This document shows positions 10,926 through 18,917 of a DNA stretch of 64,000 nucleotides, one piece after another. The notes below the pieces were generated by a model. That model saw nothing but the letters and a program-made list of their open reading frames with translations. It searched no databases and was not told the DNA's origin. Each line of letters starts with the position of its first letter. Positions within the stretch are counted from its first letter, which is position 1. Made by a program: the position numbers and the translations under genes. The DNA lies in assembly GCA_016712415.1 (NCBI GenBank), contig JADJRC010000023.1, positions 1 through 64,000 on the forward strand, written 5' to 3'. The stretch is from Lewinellaceae bacterium (GTDB lineage: Bacteria > Bacteroidota > Bacteroidia > Chitinophagales > Saprospiraceae).

Positions 10926-11835
10926 ATGGCAAGGCGCAACAACTCATCCGATTCCGGTGGTTTTATTTTCAAAACAGGCCTGTTTGTCCTGCTCGCAGGG
11001 GCCGCTTTCTGGCTGTTTAATCAGTTTGGCGGCAAAAAAACGGCAGACCCGGCTGGTCCGCAAACCGAATTACCGGCGGCGGGTGGTGGCTCCCAAACCC
11101 CTGCACAGATATCCCAGGTGCCGGAAAATATCCTGCCCGCTTCCACAACAGGCGAAGTGGTCCGCCATACGTACTACGCCCTTTCCTACGACGAAGACCA
11201 CGAACAAGCCGAATGGGTCGCCTACGAACTCACCCGCGACCATCTGAACGAAAACTGGGCGGAGCGCCCCAATTCGTTCCGACCCGACCCCGATGTGCGT
11301 ACCGAAAGCGCAACACCACGCGATTACAGCGGCAGCGGCTACGACAAGGGCCACCTCTGCCCCGCGGCAGATATGGCTTTCAACGACGCGGCGATCGACG
11401 AAACGTTTCTGATGAGCAATATGAGCCCACAGGTCAGGGCCTTCAACGGCGGCATCTGGCGCGAACTCGAAGAAAACACCCGCGACTGGGCGCGCAAATA
11501 CAAATACCCGTGCCACCGGGCCTGTACTGACGGAAACACCCCTCGGACACATCGGGTTCAGCAAAGTGACCGTGCCGGCAGCCTATTACAAAGTGCTGTA
11601 TGCCCCCGAACCCCACAAGGCGATCGCCTTTATCATTCCGAACGAACTGAGCACCATGTCGGTCATGGACTACGCCTGCCCGATCGATAAAGCGGAGGCC
11701 GTTACAGGGCTCGACTTCTTCCCCGCCCTGCTGAAAGGCCCGGACGAAGGTCTGGAGGGCTCGCTCGACAAATCCGCCTGGCCCGTCAACCGCAGCCGGT
11801 ACGAAAAACGGTTGAATGAGTGGAACAGCAGATAG
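10926..11835 (+). CDS. Membrane-anchored DNA/RNA non-specific endonuclease (frameshift)
   Basis: The product is about 302 residues once one extra base near 11505-11515 is removed. Residues 14-32 form a single membrane segment (FIFKTGLFVLLAGAAFWLF), then a Pro/Gln-rich linker, then a NUC1-type nuclease domain. The active-site motif is YDKGHLCPAADM, a DRGH-type motif with Lys for Arg that is common in Bacteroidota. NMSPQ and TGPVLTETPLG are further family motifs, the second read only in the shifted frame. The metal-dependent nuclease domain should face the periplasm or the outside. The ATG at 10926 is chosen because it precedes the membrane anchor; the frame upstream of it is the shadow of the previous gene. 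The stop codon TAG abuts a GGCAGT repeat directly. Confidence 0.85.
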
Positions 11836-11948
11836 TGGGCAGTGGGCAGTGGGCAGGGGCAGTAGGCAGTGGCAGTGGCAGTAGGCAGTGGGCAGTGGCA
11901 GTAGGCAGTGGGCAGTGGCAGTAGGCAGTGGGCAGGGGCAGTAGGTAA
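11836..11948. repeat. GGCAGT low-complexity tandem repeat
   Basis: Some 110 bases of GTGGGCAGTGGCAGTAGGCAGT units, starting right after the nuclease stop codon. The same unit recurs in inverted orientation at 12962-13026, so the two copies flank gldD. Confidence 0.9.
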
Positions 11949-11952
11949 ATAG

Positions 11953-11982
11953 TTGCGGGTTCGGAATTTTGGTTGAACTTTG
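11953..11982 (+). promoter_or_regulatory. Possible gldD promoter
   Basis: TTG, 19 bases, then GAACTTTG, one mismatch from TAnnTTTG. The predicted start site leaves a leader of about 90 bases before the ATG at 12083. Confidence 0.35.
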
Positions 11983-12082
11983 CCGGGTATTGAATGCTGC
12001 CGATACTTCGAGACCTCCAAGGTTTTCAAAGCCTGGGGTCTGAATGACATTACAAGCAGCCGCAACCATTTGTTATTGCCGT

Positions 12083-12709
12083 ATGTTTTCATCAAAATGC
12101 ATCATTGTGCCCACTGCCCGCTGCCTACCGCTACTATTTATCGCCTGCTGCCTGCTGCTGGTTTCCTGCGAGGGCTACACCCCCGTGCCCAAGCCGCGCG
12201 CCTATCCCCGGGTGTTGTACCCGGTAAAAACATACGTGCCTTTCGACGCCAGTTACTGCCATTTTACGTTTGACATGCCGGCATACGCCCAAATTGAGCA
12301 GGATACCGCCTTTTTTGACGAAAAACCGAAAGATGAGTGCTGGTTCAACCTGAGCGTACCGAAATTGAACGCCAAAATCTATTGCAGTTATTACCCGGTC
12401 AACAGCCGGAAAGACTTTGACGAACTGGTGGCCGATGCTTTCGCCATGACCAACAAACACAACGTCAAAGCGACCTATATCGATGAGACACGGGTAAATC
12501 GCCCCGAAGATCGCGTGTACGGCGTGGTGTTCAACGTGGAAGGCGCCGCCGCATCTTCCTACCAGTTTTTTCTCACCGACTCGACCCGGAATTTCTTCCG
12601 CGGCGCCTTGTATTTCAACACCCAAACCCGCCCCGACTCCCTGGCGCCCGTTATCGATTTTATGAAACAGGATATCGACCGGCTGGTGGGGAGCTTGAAG
12701 TGGAAGTAG
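12083..12709 (+). CDS. gldD: Gliding-motility lipoprotein GldD
   Basis: A lipoprotein of 208 residues. The signal peptide ends in the lipobox LVSC with the acylated Cys followed by EGYTPVPKPRAYPR, the typical N-terminus of GldD (a Y-P-KP motif right after the lipid anchor). The rest of the protein is conserved in the same family (FNLSVPKLNAKIYCSYY, AFAMTNKHNVKA). GldD is an outer-membrane-associated lipoprotein needed for gliding motility and linked to T9SS function in Flavobacterium. No other gld or por gene is near. The ATG at 12083 is chosen because it gives a normal signal peptide length; the upstream ATG at 12044 would add 13 residues. The gene sits alone between inverted low-complexity repeats. 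Confidence 0.85.
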   Translation: MFSSKCIIVPTARCLPLLFIACCLLLVSCEGYTPVPKPRAYPRVLYPVKTYVPFDASYCHFTFDMPAYAQIEQDTAFFDEKPKDECWFNLSVPKLNAKIYCSYYPVNSRKDFDELVADAFAMTNKHNVKATYIDETRVNRPEDRVYGVVFNVEGAAASSYQFFLTDSTRNFFRGALYFNTQTRPDSLAPVIDFMKQDIDRLVGSLKWK

Positions 12710-12714
12710 ACAGA

Positions 12715-12966
12715 GACAGTTGGCAGGGGAGTCGGCCCGAGGGGCAGACGCATCAAAATCTTGAATGACCTCGGAGAGGTCTACTGTTGGTAGAATTATG
12801 TGGTTCCCCTGACCATACGACCTCGGAGAGGTCAAATATTTAACAAATTACGCCCATGTTCGACCTCTCCGAGGTCGTGTGTGTGGGGGATTAACCTGCC
12901 CTACCAATATTAGACCTCTCCGAGGTCGATGCGTCTGCCCTGGGGCCGACTCCCCTGCCAACTGCC
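12715..12966. repeat. Large inverted repeat with four inner GACCTC palindromes
   Basis: Arms at about 12715-12754 and 12928-12966 are nearly perfect reverse complements. Inside are four copies of a 15-base palindrome (12767-12781, 12819-12833, 12862-12876, 12913-12927): six-base stems GACCTC/GAGGTC with a three-base loop, two in each orientation. The whole block could form a large cruciform or RNA hairpin between convergent genes. Confidence 0.85.
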
Positions 12967-13026
12967 ATTCCAACTGCCACTGCCTACTGCCACTGCCTAC
13001 TGCCTACTGCCACTGCCTACTGCCAC
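12962..13026. repeat. ACTGCC low-complexity repeat (inverse of 11836-11948)
   Basis: About 65 bases of CACTGCCTACTGCC units. Read on the minus strand it starts at the stop codon of the reductase gene, whose C-terminus is missing from that point on. Confidence 0.9.
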
Positions 13027-13943
13027 TAGGAGTACGGCAGCGCAATGCCCAGTCTTAGCGCGGCGCCGAGGATTGTTTCATCTTCAAATGTCTGGAATTC
13101 AATACGTTCATTGTTGCCCGTAGCGACGATGGTGTGCGTAACATTCGGGTTGATGACCCGCGAGGGCAGGTTTTTGTCGGGGACGAAGGTTTCTTTGATA
13201 ATACTGTCGTCGGGGAAATCGAGCACGCGCAGCGTCATGGTAGCCATGCGCATCAGGGCGGTGGGTGCGCAGAGGTAGAACAGGGTGCTTTTTTTATGGC
13301 GTGCGGTAACGGCGGCGCCAAAATACCGGAGCAACTGCTGCTCGAACAATCCGTTGTTCAGATGCCGGAACAGGGCATGGGCGACATCCTTTTCCCGGCT
13401 GAAAAAATAGGTGCACTCAAACCGCCCGGGAAATTCGGCGATCCAGCGGTCAATTTGCGCCTTAAAAATGGTGCTCCGGCTGTCGCGGCTGGCGTACAGG
13501 AGCAGGATTTTCGGGGCCTTTGCCTTTGTGCCTGTCTTTTTCGCCGCTAACAGGCATTTCAAATGTCCCATTACCGGGGTGATGCCGCTGCCTGCAGCCA
13601 GGTAAACAAGCGTATCTACCGGTCTTTCCGGCAGGAGAAAACGGCCGTTGGCCGGAGTCGCCGGCAGGGTGTCGCCAGGTTCGGCGCGTTTGATCAAGCG
13701 GTTGGAATACTCACCGTTGACCACGCGTTTTACCGTAATGGCCGGCAGGTCATCGACGCCGGGACAGGTGCTGAACGAGTAGGCGCGACGTTCCTCCCGG
13801 CCATTCCGGTCAAAGATCAGGGAAAGATATTGCCCCGGACGGTAATCGTAGGGTCGACCGTCGGCGGGCTCAAGCGTGAAGGTGTACGCTTCGGGTGTTT
13901 CCTGCACCCTTCCGGTTATCCTGAGCAGTCGCTTTTCTTCCAT
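13026..13943 (-). CDS. PaaE-like flavin/NAD(P)H reductase lacking its 2Fe-2S cluster site
   Basis: A 305-residue ferredoxin-NADP-reductase-like protein. The FAD-binding barrel has RAYSFS at about residues 53-58, the NAD(P)-binding half has AAGSGITP at about 116-123. From about residue 270 a plant-type 2Fe-2S ferredoxin domain starts (ERIEFQTFEDETILGAAL), but it ends at LPYS followed by TAG. In this family the next residue is the first cluster Cys, then a CxxGxCxxC-like pattern. So the whole cluster site is lost, and the stop codon comes from the repeat that begins there. The protein could still move hydride to FAD but not pass electrons through an iron-sulphur centre. It follows the monooxygenase gene by 22 bases on the same strand, so the two are probably co-transcribed. 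Confidence 0.85.
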   Translation of the reverse strand: MEEKRLLRITGRVQETPEAYTFTLEPADGRPYDYRPGQYLSLIFDRNGREERRAYSFSTCPGVDDLPAITVKRVVNGEYSNRLIKRAEPGDTLPATPANGRFLLPERPVDTLVYLAAGSGITPVMGHLKCLLAAKKTGTKAKAPKILLLYASRDSRSTIFKAQIDRWIAEFPGRFECTYFFSREKDVAHALFRHLNNGLFEQQLLRYFGAAVTARHKKSTLFYLCAPTALMRMATMTLRVLDFPDDSIIKETFVPDKNLPSRVINPNVTHTIVATGNNERIEFQTFEDETILGAALRLGIALPYS

Positions 13944-13965
13944 ATATCCGGCCGAAAAGTTAAAA

Positions 13966-15252
13966 CTAATTGAGTTTTTTCAGTTTATGTAAGTAGGGCA
14001 GGTAGTGCACCTCAACGGCATGCCGGGGACTCTTCAAAAATTCCCGTTCGACCGCGTCGCCCTCGGCATAGGCCAGTGCAGACCATTTGGCCGGCAAGGA
14101 GAGTTGTCCCTTGATCAACCGCGCCACGACCCGCGCCTGCGCCTCGGAAAGTGGCCACACACTGCCCTGAGGCTGTATCAAACCGATAAAAAACAGCGAC
14201 GGGTGTTCCGGATGAAAGACCCGCAGGTACAACGGTACGTTGGTCGCATCTTCCCAGTCGATGAGGCTTTTATCAAAAAACGGGAACCGCATTTTATAAC
14301 CGGTTGCAGCGATCACCACATCGTATTCGGAAGCGCTTCCATCGCTGAAATGCACAGTATTGCCCGCTACCCTGCTGATGCCCGGCCGTGGGTGTACTTT
14401 ACCGTGCCGGATTTTTTCCAGCATTTCTGAGTTGACCGTCGGGTGCGAGCGGGTAGGCGGAAAATCCGGTTCGGGCAGTCCGTAGTAGCGGTATCGGCCC
14501 ACCTGAATCCGGATGCTGAGGGTGTGCAGCCAATCCTGCACCTTGCGCGGCAGCCACAGCATCGAAGCGGCAAAAGTATCCGTGGCTTTGCCGAGGAAAA
14601 ACTTGGGCACAATGTATTGCGGTGACCGCACACTGATGTCCACGCGTTCGGCGACACGACTGGACTCCACGGCGCAATCGCAGCCGCTATTGCCTGCGCC
14701 CACCACCAACACCCGTTTGCCTGCAAAATCGCGGTTGTGCTTAAAACTGTGGGAGTGCAGGTAGCGGCCTGCAAACTGCTCTTTCCACGCGGGATGGCGG
14801 GGTACCGAATGGTGACCGTTGGCAACGAGCAGAAAGTCGAACACCTCTGTCGTGTCGTCGCCAAGATGAAGATGCCAACGCTCGTCGTCGGTCTTTTCGG
14901 CGCGTGTTACTTCGGTCTGGAAACGGATGTACCGATTCAGGTCAAACTGCCGGGCATAGTCTTCAAAGTATGCCAGTACCTGCCGGTGACTGGGGTAATC
15001 GGGGTAATCGGCAGGCATGGGAAAGTCGCTGTAATGCGACAGCCATTTGCTGCTGATGATATGCGTTGTCTCACACACACTGCTATGACTCTCTGAAGCG
15101 GTATAGACCCAGTTGCCGCCGACTCGGTCGCTTTTTTCAAAACACACCAGGTTCGTCAGACCGTTTTCGGCCAGTATTTTGACGGCGGCCAGTCCGGAAC
15201 AACCGGCGCCGATGACGGCTATGCGTGGTGTTGGATTGCTGGATTGTTGCAT
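13966..15252 (-). CDS. Flavin-containing monooxygenase
   Basis: A 428-residue NAD(P)/FAD-dependent monooxygenase. GAGCSG at residues 15-20 binds FAD, GGNW follows in the usual place, FAGRYLHSHSFKH fits the family signature FxGxxxHxxxF/Y, VVGAGNSG is the second dinucleotide fold for NADPH, and ATGYKMRFPF is the conserved ATGY motif. Such enzymes oxygenate soft nucleophiles (N, S) or act as Baeyer-Villiger enzymes; the substrate cannot be told from sequence. The next gene on the strand is a flavin reductase, which suggests a joint oxidative pathway. Length and motifs are normal. Confidence 0.9.
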   Translation of the reverse strand: MQQSSNPTPRIAVIGAGCSGLAAVKILAENGLTNLVCFEKSDRVGGNWVYTASESHSSVCETTHIISSKWLSHYSDFPMPADYPDYPSHRQVLAYFEDYARQFDLNRYIRFQTEVTRAEKTDDERWHLHLGDDTTEVFDFLLVANGHHSVPRHPAWKEQFAGRYLHSHSFKHNRDFAGKRVLVVGAGNSGCDCAVESSRVAERVDISVRSPQYIVPKFFLGKATDTFAASMLWLPRKVQDWLHTLSIRIQVGRYRYYGLPEPDFPPTRSHPTVNSEMLEKIRHGKVHPRPGISRVAGNTVHFSDGSASEYDVVIAATGYKMRFPFFDKSLIDWEDATNVPLYLRVFHPEHPSLFFIGLIQPQGSVWPLSEAQARVVARLIKGQLSLPAKWSALAYAEGDAVEREFLKSPRHAVEVHYLPYLHKLKKLN

Positions 15253-15270
15253 TTTCAGATAGATTGTTCA

Positions 15271-15420
15271 GGCAATTGTACGACGGATTTCCAAATCCGT
15301 CGAAACGCCGCACAGAAAACGGACCGGAGGTCCGCAGTACAGTGCCGGCAATTGTACGACGGATTTCCAAATCCGTCGAAACGCCGCACGGAAAACGGAC
15401 CTGGAGGTCCGCGGTACAGT
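15271..15420. repeat. Two direct copies of a 72-bp hairpin element
   Basis: Copies at 15271-15342 and 15347-15420 are almost identical. Each contains a perfect palindrome CGACGGATTT-CC-AAATCCGTCG and a second one around GGACC...GGTCC. They fill the gap between the yidD stop and the monooxygenase start. Similar hairpins, with ten-base stem and two-base loop, occur at 23742-23763. Confidence 0.9.
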
Positions 15421-15423
15421 CAA

Positions 15424-15663
15424 TCACGCCTCTGTCTTTTTCGGCACCGGATCGTGCATGGGGTGATTGCTCCAGGGGTGACAACGCAGGATGCGTTTCA
15501 CCGCAAGGTAGGTACCCTTGAACACCCCCCATTCCTCAATGGCTTCGATGGCGTACGACGAGCAGGTCGGCCGGTAGCGGCATTTGCTGGCCCCCAGCAA
15601 CGGCGACAGCGTGTACTGGTAGAGGCGGATGGGAAGGATGAGGAGTTGTTTAATGAGCCACAT
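15424..15663 (-). CDS. yidD: Membrane protein insertion efficiency factor YidD
   Basis: A 79-residue protein matching the YidD/DUF37 family over its full length: an amphipathic N-terminus (LIKQLLILPIRLYQYTLSP), then CRYRPTCSSYAIEAI and RCHPW, ending in DPVP. YidD sits at the inner face of the membrane and assists YidC in inserting membrane proteins. It is usually next to yidC, rnpA or rpmH; none is in this window. The three conserved Cys are present. Confidence 0.95.
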   Translation of the reverse strand: MWLIKQLLILPIRLYQYTLSPLLGASKCRYRPTCSSYAIEAIEEWGVFKGTYLAVKRILRCHPWSNHPMHDPVPKKTEA

Positions 15664-15723
15664 AATGTATGGATTGGCGGGGCTGCATTCATCAGATGGT
15701 TTGAAGCCATCTGATGAATAGAT

Positions 15724-16407
15724 TTACATGGTAAATTTATACCCCACTCCCCTGATCGAGTGAAAATAACGTGGATTTTTCGGGTCCTCTTCAAAGTATT
15801 TGCGGAAAGCGAGGATAAAATTGTCGATTGTGCGGGTGCTGGGGAACACGTCGTAACCCCATACGGCCTGCAGAATCTGGTTTCGGCTGACCACTTCATT
15901 TTTTCGCTCGACGAGCAATTTTAGCAGCATGGCCTCTTTTTTGGTCAGCATCTGCTGTTCGTTGCGGTACGTAGTCGCCTCGAAGGTCTCAAAGTTGACC
16001 TTGTTGTTGCCAAACTCGAACACCTCCAGCGATTCGCCTTTTATGCGCTGGCTCCGGCGCAACAGGTTGCTGACACGCAGGAGCAGTTCTTCGAGGTTAA
16101 ACGGCTTGGTCAGGTAATCGTCGGCGCCTTTTTTCAGTCCGGTGATGCGGTCTTGCGCCATATCCTTGGCCGTCAGGATGAGGATCGGCGTTTCGTTATT
16201 GGTCAGGCGCACCTGCTCGGTGATGGAAAAACCGTCCACATCAGGCAGCATGACATCGAGCAGGAGCAGGTCGAAATGCTGCCCGCCGATATATTCCATG
16301 GCTTTTTTGCCGTTGCCGGTGGCGACGACCTCGTAACCCTCGAGTTCGAGGTTCAGTTTGACGGCGTCGCGGATAGATTCTTCGTCTTCAACAAGTAGGA
16401 TGCGCAT
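15724..16407 (-). CDS. OmpR-family response regulator (orphan)
   Basis: A 227-residue response regulator. The receiver domain (1-120) has acidic residues near 8-9, phosphoacceptor Asp51 in LLLLDVMLP, Thr in ILTAKD and Lys in LTKPF. Residues 130-227 are a winged helix with RTIDNFILAFRKYFEEDP and RGVGYKF at the end, as in RprY-type regulators of Bacteroidota. No histidine kinase gene is adjacent, so the partner must be elsewhere. The start codon is followed upstream, after two bases, by a long GTGATAA repeat, so the promoter must lie in or beyond this repeat. Confidence 0.92.
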   Translation of the reverse strand: MRILLVEDEESIRDAVKLNLELEGYEVVATGNGKKAMEYIGGQHFDLLLLDVMLPDVDGFSITEQVRLTNNETPILILTAKDMAQDRITGLKKGADDYLTKPFNLEELLLRVSNLLRRSQRIKGESLEVFEFGNNKVNFETFEATTYRNEQQMLTKKEAMLLKLLVERKNEVVSRNQILQAVWGYDVFPSTRTIDNFILAFRKYFEEDPKNPRYFHSIRGVGYKFTM

Positions 16408-16409
16408 AG

Positions 16410-16623
16410 GTAAGTGGTAAGTGGTAAGTGGTAAGTGGTAAGTGTTTAGTGATAAGTGATAAGTGTTTAGTGATAAGTGTTTTGTGTTAAGTGATAAGTG
16501 ATAAGTGATAAGTGATAAGTGATAAGTGATAAGTGTTTAGTGTTTAGTGATTAGTGATAAAGTGGGTGATAAAGTGATAAGTGTTGGGGTGTGTTTAGTG
16601 ATAAAGTGATAAGTGTTTAGTGT
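16410..16623. repeat. AAGTGGTAAGTGATAAGTG low-complexity repeat
   Basis: About 210 bases built of GTGATAA, GTGGTAA and GTGTTTA units, starting two bases from the response-regulator start codon. Confidence 0.9.
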
Positions 16624-16831
16624 TGTGGGGGCGATACCAATAAATTTAACATGTTCTAAACTTTGCCTGTAGTGGCGTCCGGCAGACATACTGTTTCGAC
16701 TTACCACTGTTTAACAGGCACAGGTAATAACAGTTTGAAATACAGCGATAAATACGTTACTGGCTGCATTTTCAGGCATTCCCATAGCATTCTGGCGGCC
16801 CAGAATCAGCCAACATAACCCCCAACCCCAC

Positions 16832-16891
16832 CAACTCAACACTTATCACTTATCACTAAACACTTACCACTTATCACTTACCACTTACCAC
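16832..16891. repeat. CACTTATCACTTACCACT repeat (inverse of 16410-16623)
   Basis: About 60 bases of the inverse unit. Read on the minus strand it begins directly after the TGA of the dehydrogenase gene, so the repeat edge coincides with the end of coding. Confidence 0.9.
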
Positions 16892-18100
16892 TCAATCCAT
16901 CCCCAACTCACCATCTACCTGCTCATGCCACTGCAACCCATCCATGTTCAGCCGCGCCATAAACGGATCGGGGTTGAACTCTTCCACGTTGAACACGCCT
17001 TTGCCGCTCCATTTGCCTTCGAGGATCATGCGCGCGCCGATCATGGCGGGCACGCCGGTGGTGTAGCTCACCGCCTGGGTGCCGGTCTCTTTATATGCGG
17101 CCTGGTGACTGCAATTATTCCACACGTAGTAGGTGCGCGGTTTGCCGTCTTTCACACCTTTGATGCGGCAGCCGATGCTGGTAAAGCCGGTGTAATTGGT
17201 GCCGAGTTCTTCCGGCGCCGGCAAAACGGCTTTGAGAAACTGGAGCGGCACAATATCCACGCCTTTGTAGCGGATGGGCTCGATACCCGCCATGCCGATG
17301 TTCTGGATGACGCGCAGGTGCGTCAGGTATGCTTCGCTGAAGGTCATCCAAAAGCGGGCGCGGCGCAGCGTAGGGAAGTTTTTGACGAGACTTTCGAGTT
17401 CCTCGTGGTAGATGGGGTACGACCGTTTGGGTCCTATTTCCGGGTAGTCAATGTCTTTCCATATTTCGTGCGGCTCGGTTTCGATCCATTGCCCGTCCTG
17501 CCAGTATTTGCCTTTCTGCGTCACCTCGCGGATGTTGATCTCCGGGTTAAAGTTGGTGGCAAACGCCTTGCCGTGGCTGCCGGCGTTGGCATCCACGATG
17601 TCGAGTTCGTGTATTTCGTCGAAGTAGTGTTTGGCGGCGTAGGCGGTGAATACACTTGTCACCCCGGGGTCGAAACCGCAGCCCAGCAGGGCCAGAATGC
17701 CCTTCTTTTTGTAGCGGTCCTGGTATGCCCATTGCCAGGAATATTCAAACTTGGCCACTTCCTTTGGCTCGTAATTCGCCGTATCCATGTAGTTCACCCC
17801 CGTTTCGAGGCAGGCATCCATGATGGGAAGGTCCTGGTACGGCAGGGCGACGTTGATCACGAGATCAGGCTTGAACTTGTGGATCAGCGCGACGGTTTGC
17901 GGTATCACATCGGCATCGACCCTTGCGGTTTTGATCTTTTTCCCGCCGTAAGCCTTGTGAATGGCGTCGGCGATGGCGTCGCACTTCTTTTTGGTGCGGC
18001 TGGCAAGCATGATCTCGCCGAATACGTCGCGGTGCTGGGCGCATTTATAAGCAACTACGCGGCCTACCCCCCCCGCGCCGATAATGAGAACTCTGGACAT
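16892..18100 (-). CDS. Carboxynorspermidine synthase / saccharopine dehydrogenase-like
   Basis: A 402-residue protein. Residues 7-13 (GAGGVGR) form the NAD(P)-binding fold of the saccharopine dehydrogenase family. Length and motifs (NVALPYQD, NYMDTANYEP, LLGCGFDPGVTSVFTAY, SHGKAFATNFNPEINIREV) match carboxynorspermidine synthase, which reductively condenses aspartate semialdehyde with a diamine in the alternative spermidine pathway. The decarboxylase partner is not in the window. A saccharopine or lysine role is the alternative. The -7-like TACTTTTG at 18140-18147 on the minus strand may be its promoter. Confidence 0.88.
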   Translation of the reverse strand: MSRVLIIGAGGVGRVVAYKCAQHRDVFGEIMLASRTKKKCDAIADAIHKAYGGKKIKTARVDADVIPQTVALIHKFKPDLVINVALPYQDLPIMDACLETGVNYMDTANYEPKEVAKFEYSWQWAYQDRYKKKGILALLGCGFDPGVTSVFTAYAAKHYFDEIHELDIVDANAGSHGKAFATNFNPEINIREVTQKGKYWQDGQWIETEPHEIWKDIDYPEIGPKRSYPIYHEELESLVKNFPTLRRARFWMTFSEAYLTHLRVIQNIGMAGIEPIRYKGVDIVPLQFLKAVLPAPEELGTNYTGFTSIGCRIKGVKDGKPRTYYVWNNCSHQAAYKETGTQAVSYTTGVPAMIGARMILEGKWSGKGVFNVEEFNPDPFMARLNMDGLQWHEQVDGELGMD

Positions 18101-18199
18101 GTTTGTTTAGTTTGAAGTATAATATCTGGCGTTGGGGGGCAAAAGTATGGAAAACGGGTATTTTTGGGCGTGTAGAATCCATTAATTACAAGTCAATTC

Positions 18200-18916
18200 A
18201 TGTTGCAACGTATATTTATTTCAGGAACATTGTTTATGCTGTCGATCATCGGTATCGGCATGTGCATGATCCAGCGATCCTGCGGGCCTACCTGGTTCAG
18301 GCCTGTAGAGGTGCAGGTTACACCGCTGGCCCTGCCTCCCGGCTCCTGTGTTCCCGACACGACGGGTATCGTTTATCCGGGTCAAGCATTCGGTTTTGCC
18401 CTGCATTTTTGCAACAGTTACACGGCAGCGGCGGCAGTCGAACCCGGCATTTTGGGCATTGCGGATACGCTCACGGGATTTTCAATACTGGCGCCCGGCG
18501 CATACGGGGACTGGCAGGATGTGTCCGGCGATTTTTATTACGGCCTGCCCGGCGGGTGCAGCGAAATCGGGAATTCCGATACCTTTGACCATTTCCGGGG
18601 CCGGTTTTCCTGCGCGTGGATGTACCAGACGCCCGGTCGCGCTGAAAAACAAAGTAAAATCGACGCTTTTGTGCGGTTTTTCAACCAAATTGGGAAGCAT
18701 AAAACATCGGCGCGTCCGTATCCGACCACCGGGCTCCAGGTCGAACACGCCGATTTTACCTTTTGGGCAACACCGGCATTTTTAGTCAGGCACCCCGAAC
18801 CTGTTTTGAAAATTGTAATAAGTACCGCCTCCGGCAAACATTGGAGCAACATGCTTCGTTTCACGCGGGCAACATGGAATAATGCTGCCGAAAAACCCGA
18901 ACGCACTCAAAACTGA
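18200..18916 (+). CDS. Hypothetical membrane-anchored or secreted protein
   Basis: A 238-residue protein of unknown function. Residues 4-24 are hydrophobic (IFISGTLFMLSIIGIGMCMIQ) and would be a signal anchor. The rest is mixed beta-like sequence with several Cys (RSCGPTW, PGSCVPD, HFCNSY, GGCSEIG, FSCAWMY), hinting at an extracytoplasmic domain with disulphides. No known family is recognised. The stop at 18914-18916 is followed one base later by the ATG of the exonuclease gene, so they are probably one transcript. Confidence 0.7.
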   Translation: MLQRIFISGTLFMLSIIGIGMCMIQRSCGPTWFRPVEVQVTPLALPPGSCVPDTTGIVYPGQAFGFALHFCNSYTAAAAVEPGILGIADTLTGFSILAPGAYGDWQDVSGDFYYGLPGGCSEIGNSDTFDHFRGRFSCAWMYQTPGRAEKQSKIDAFVRFFNQIGKHKTSARPYPTTGLQVEHADFTFWATPAFLVRHPEPVLKIVISTASGKHWSNMLRFTRATWNNAAEKPERTQN

Positions 18917-18917
18917 T

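Larger units (their letters stand above)
16408..16891. other. 484-bp intergenic region with inverted low-complexity repeats
   Basis: Left part (16410-16623) is AAGTGGTAAGTGATAAGTG repeats, the middle (16624-16830) holds no recognisable feature, and the right part (16832-16891) is the inverse repeat. The promoter of the response-regulator gene must be here but no consensus is evident. Confidence 0.7.

Noticed and set aside
15244..15714. A 156-codon plus frame over the hairpin repeats and yidD
   Set aside because: It consists of the duplicated repeat and the antisense strand of yidD.
16925..18115. A 396-codon frame antisense to the dehydrogenase
   Set aside because: The minus-strand frame has all motifs of the saccharopine-dehydrogenase family; the plus frame has none.
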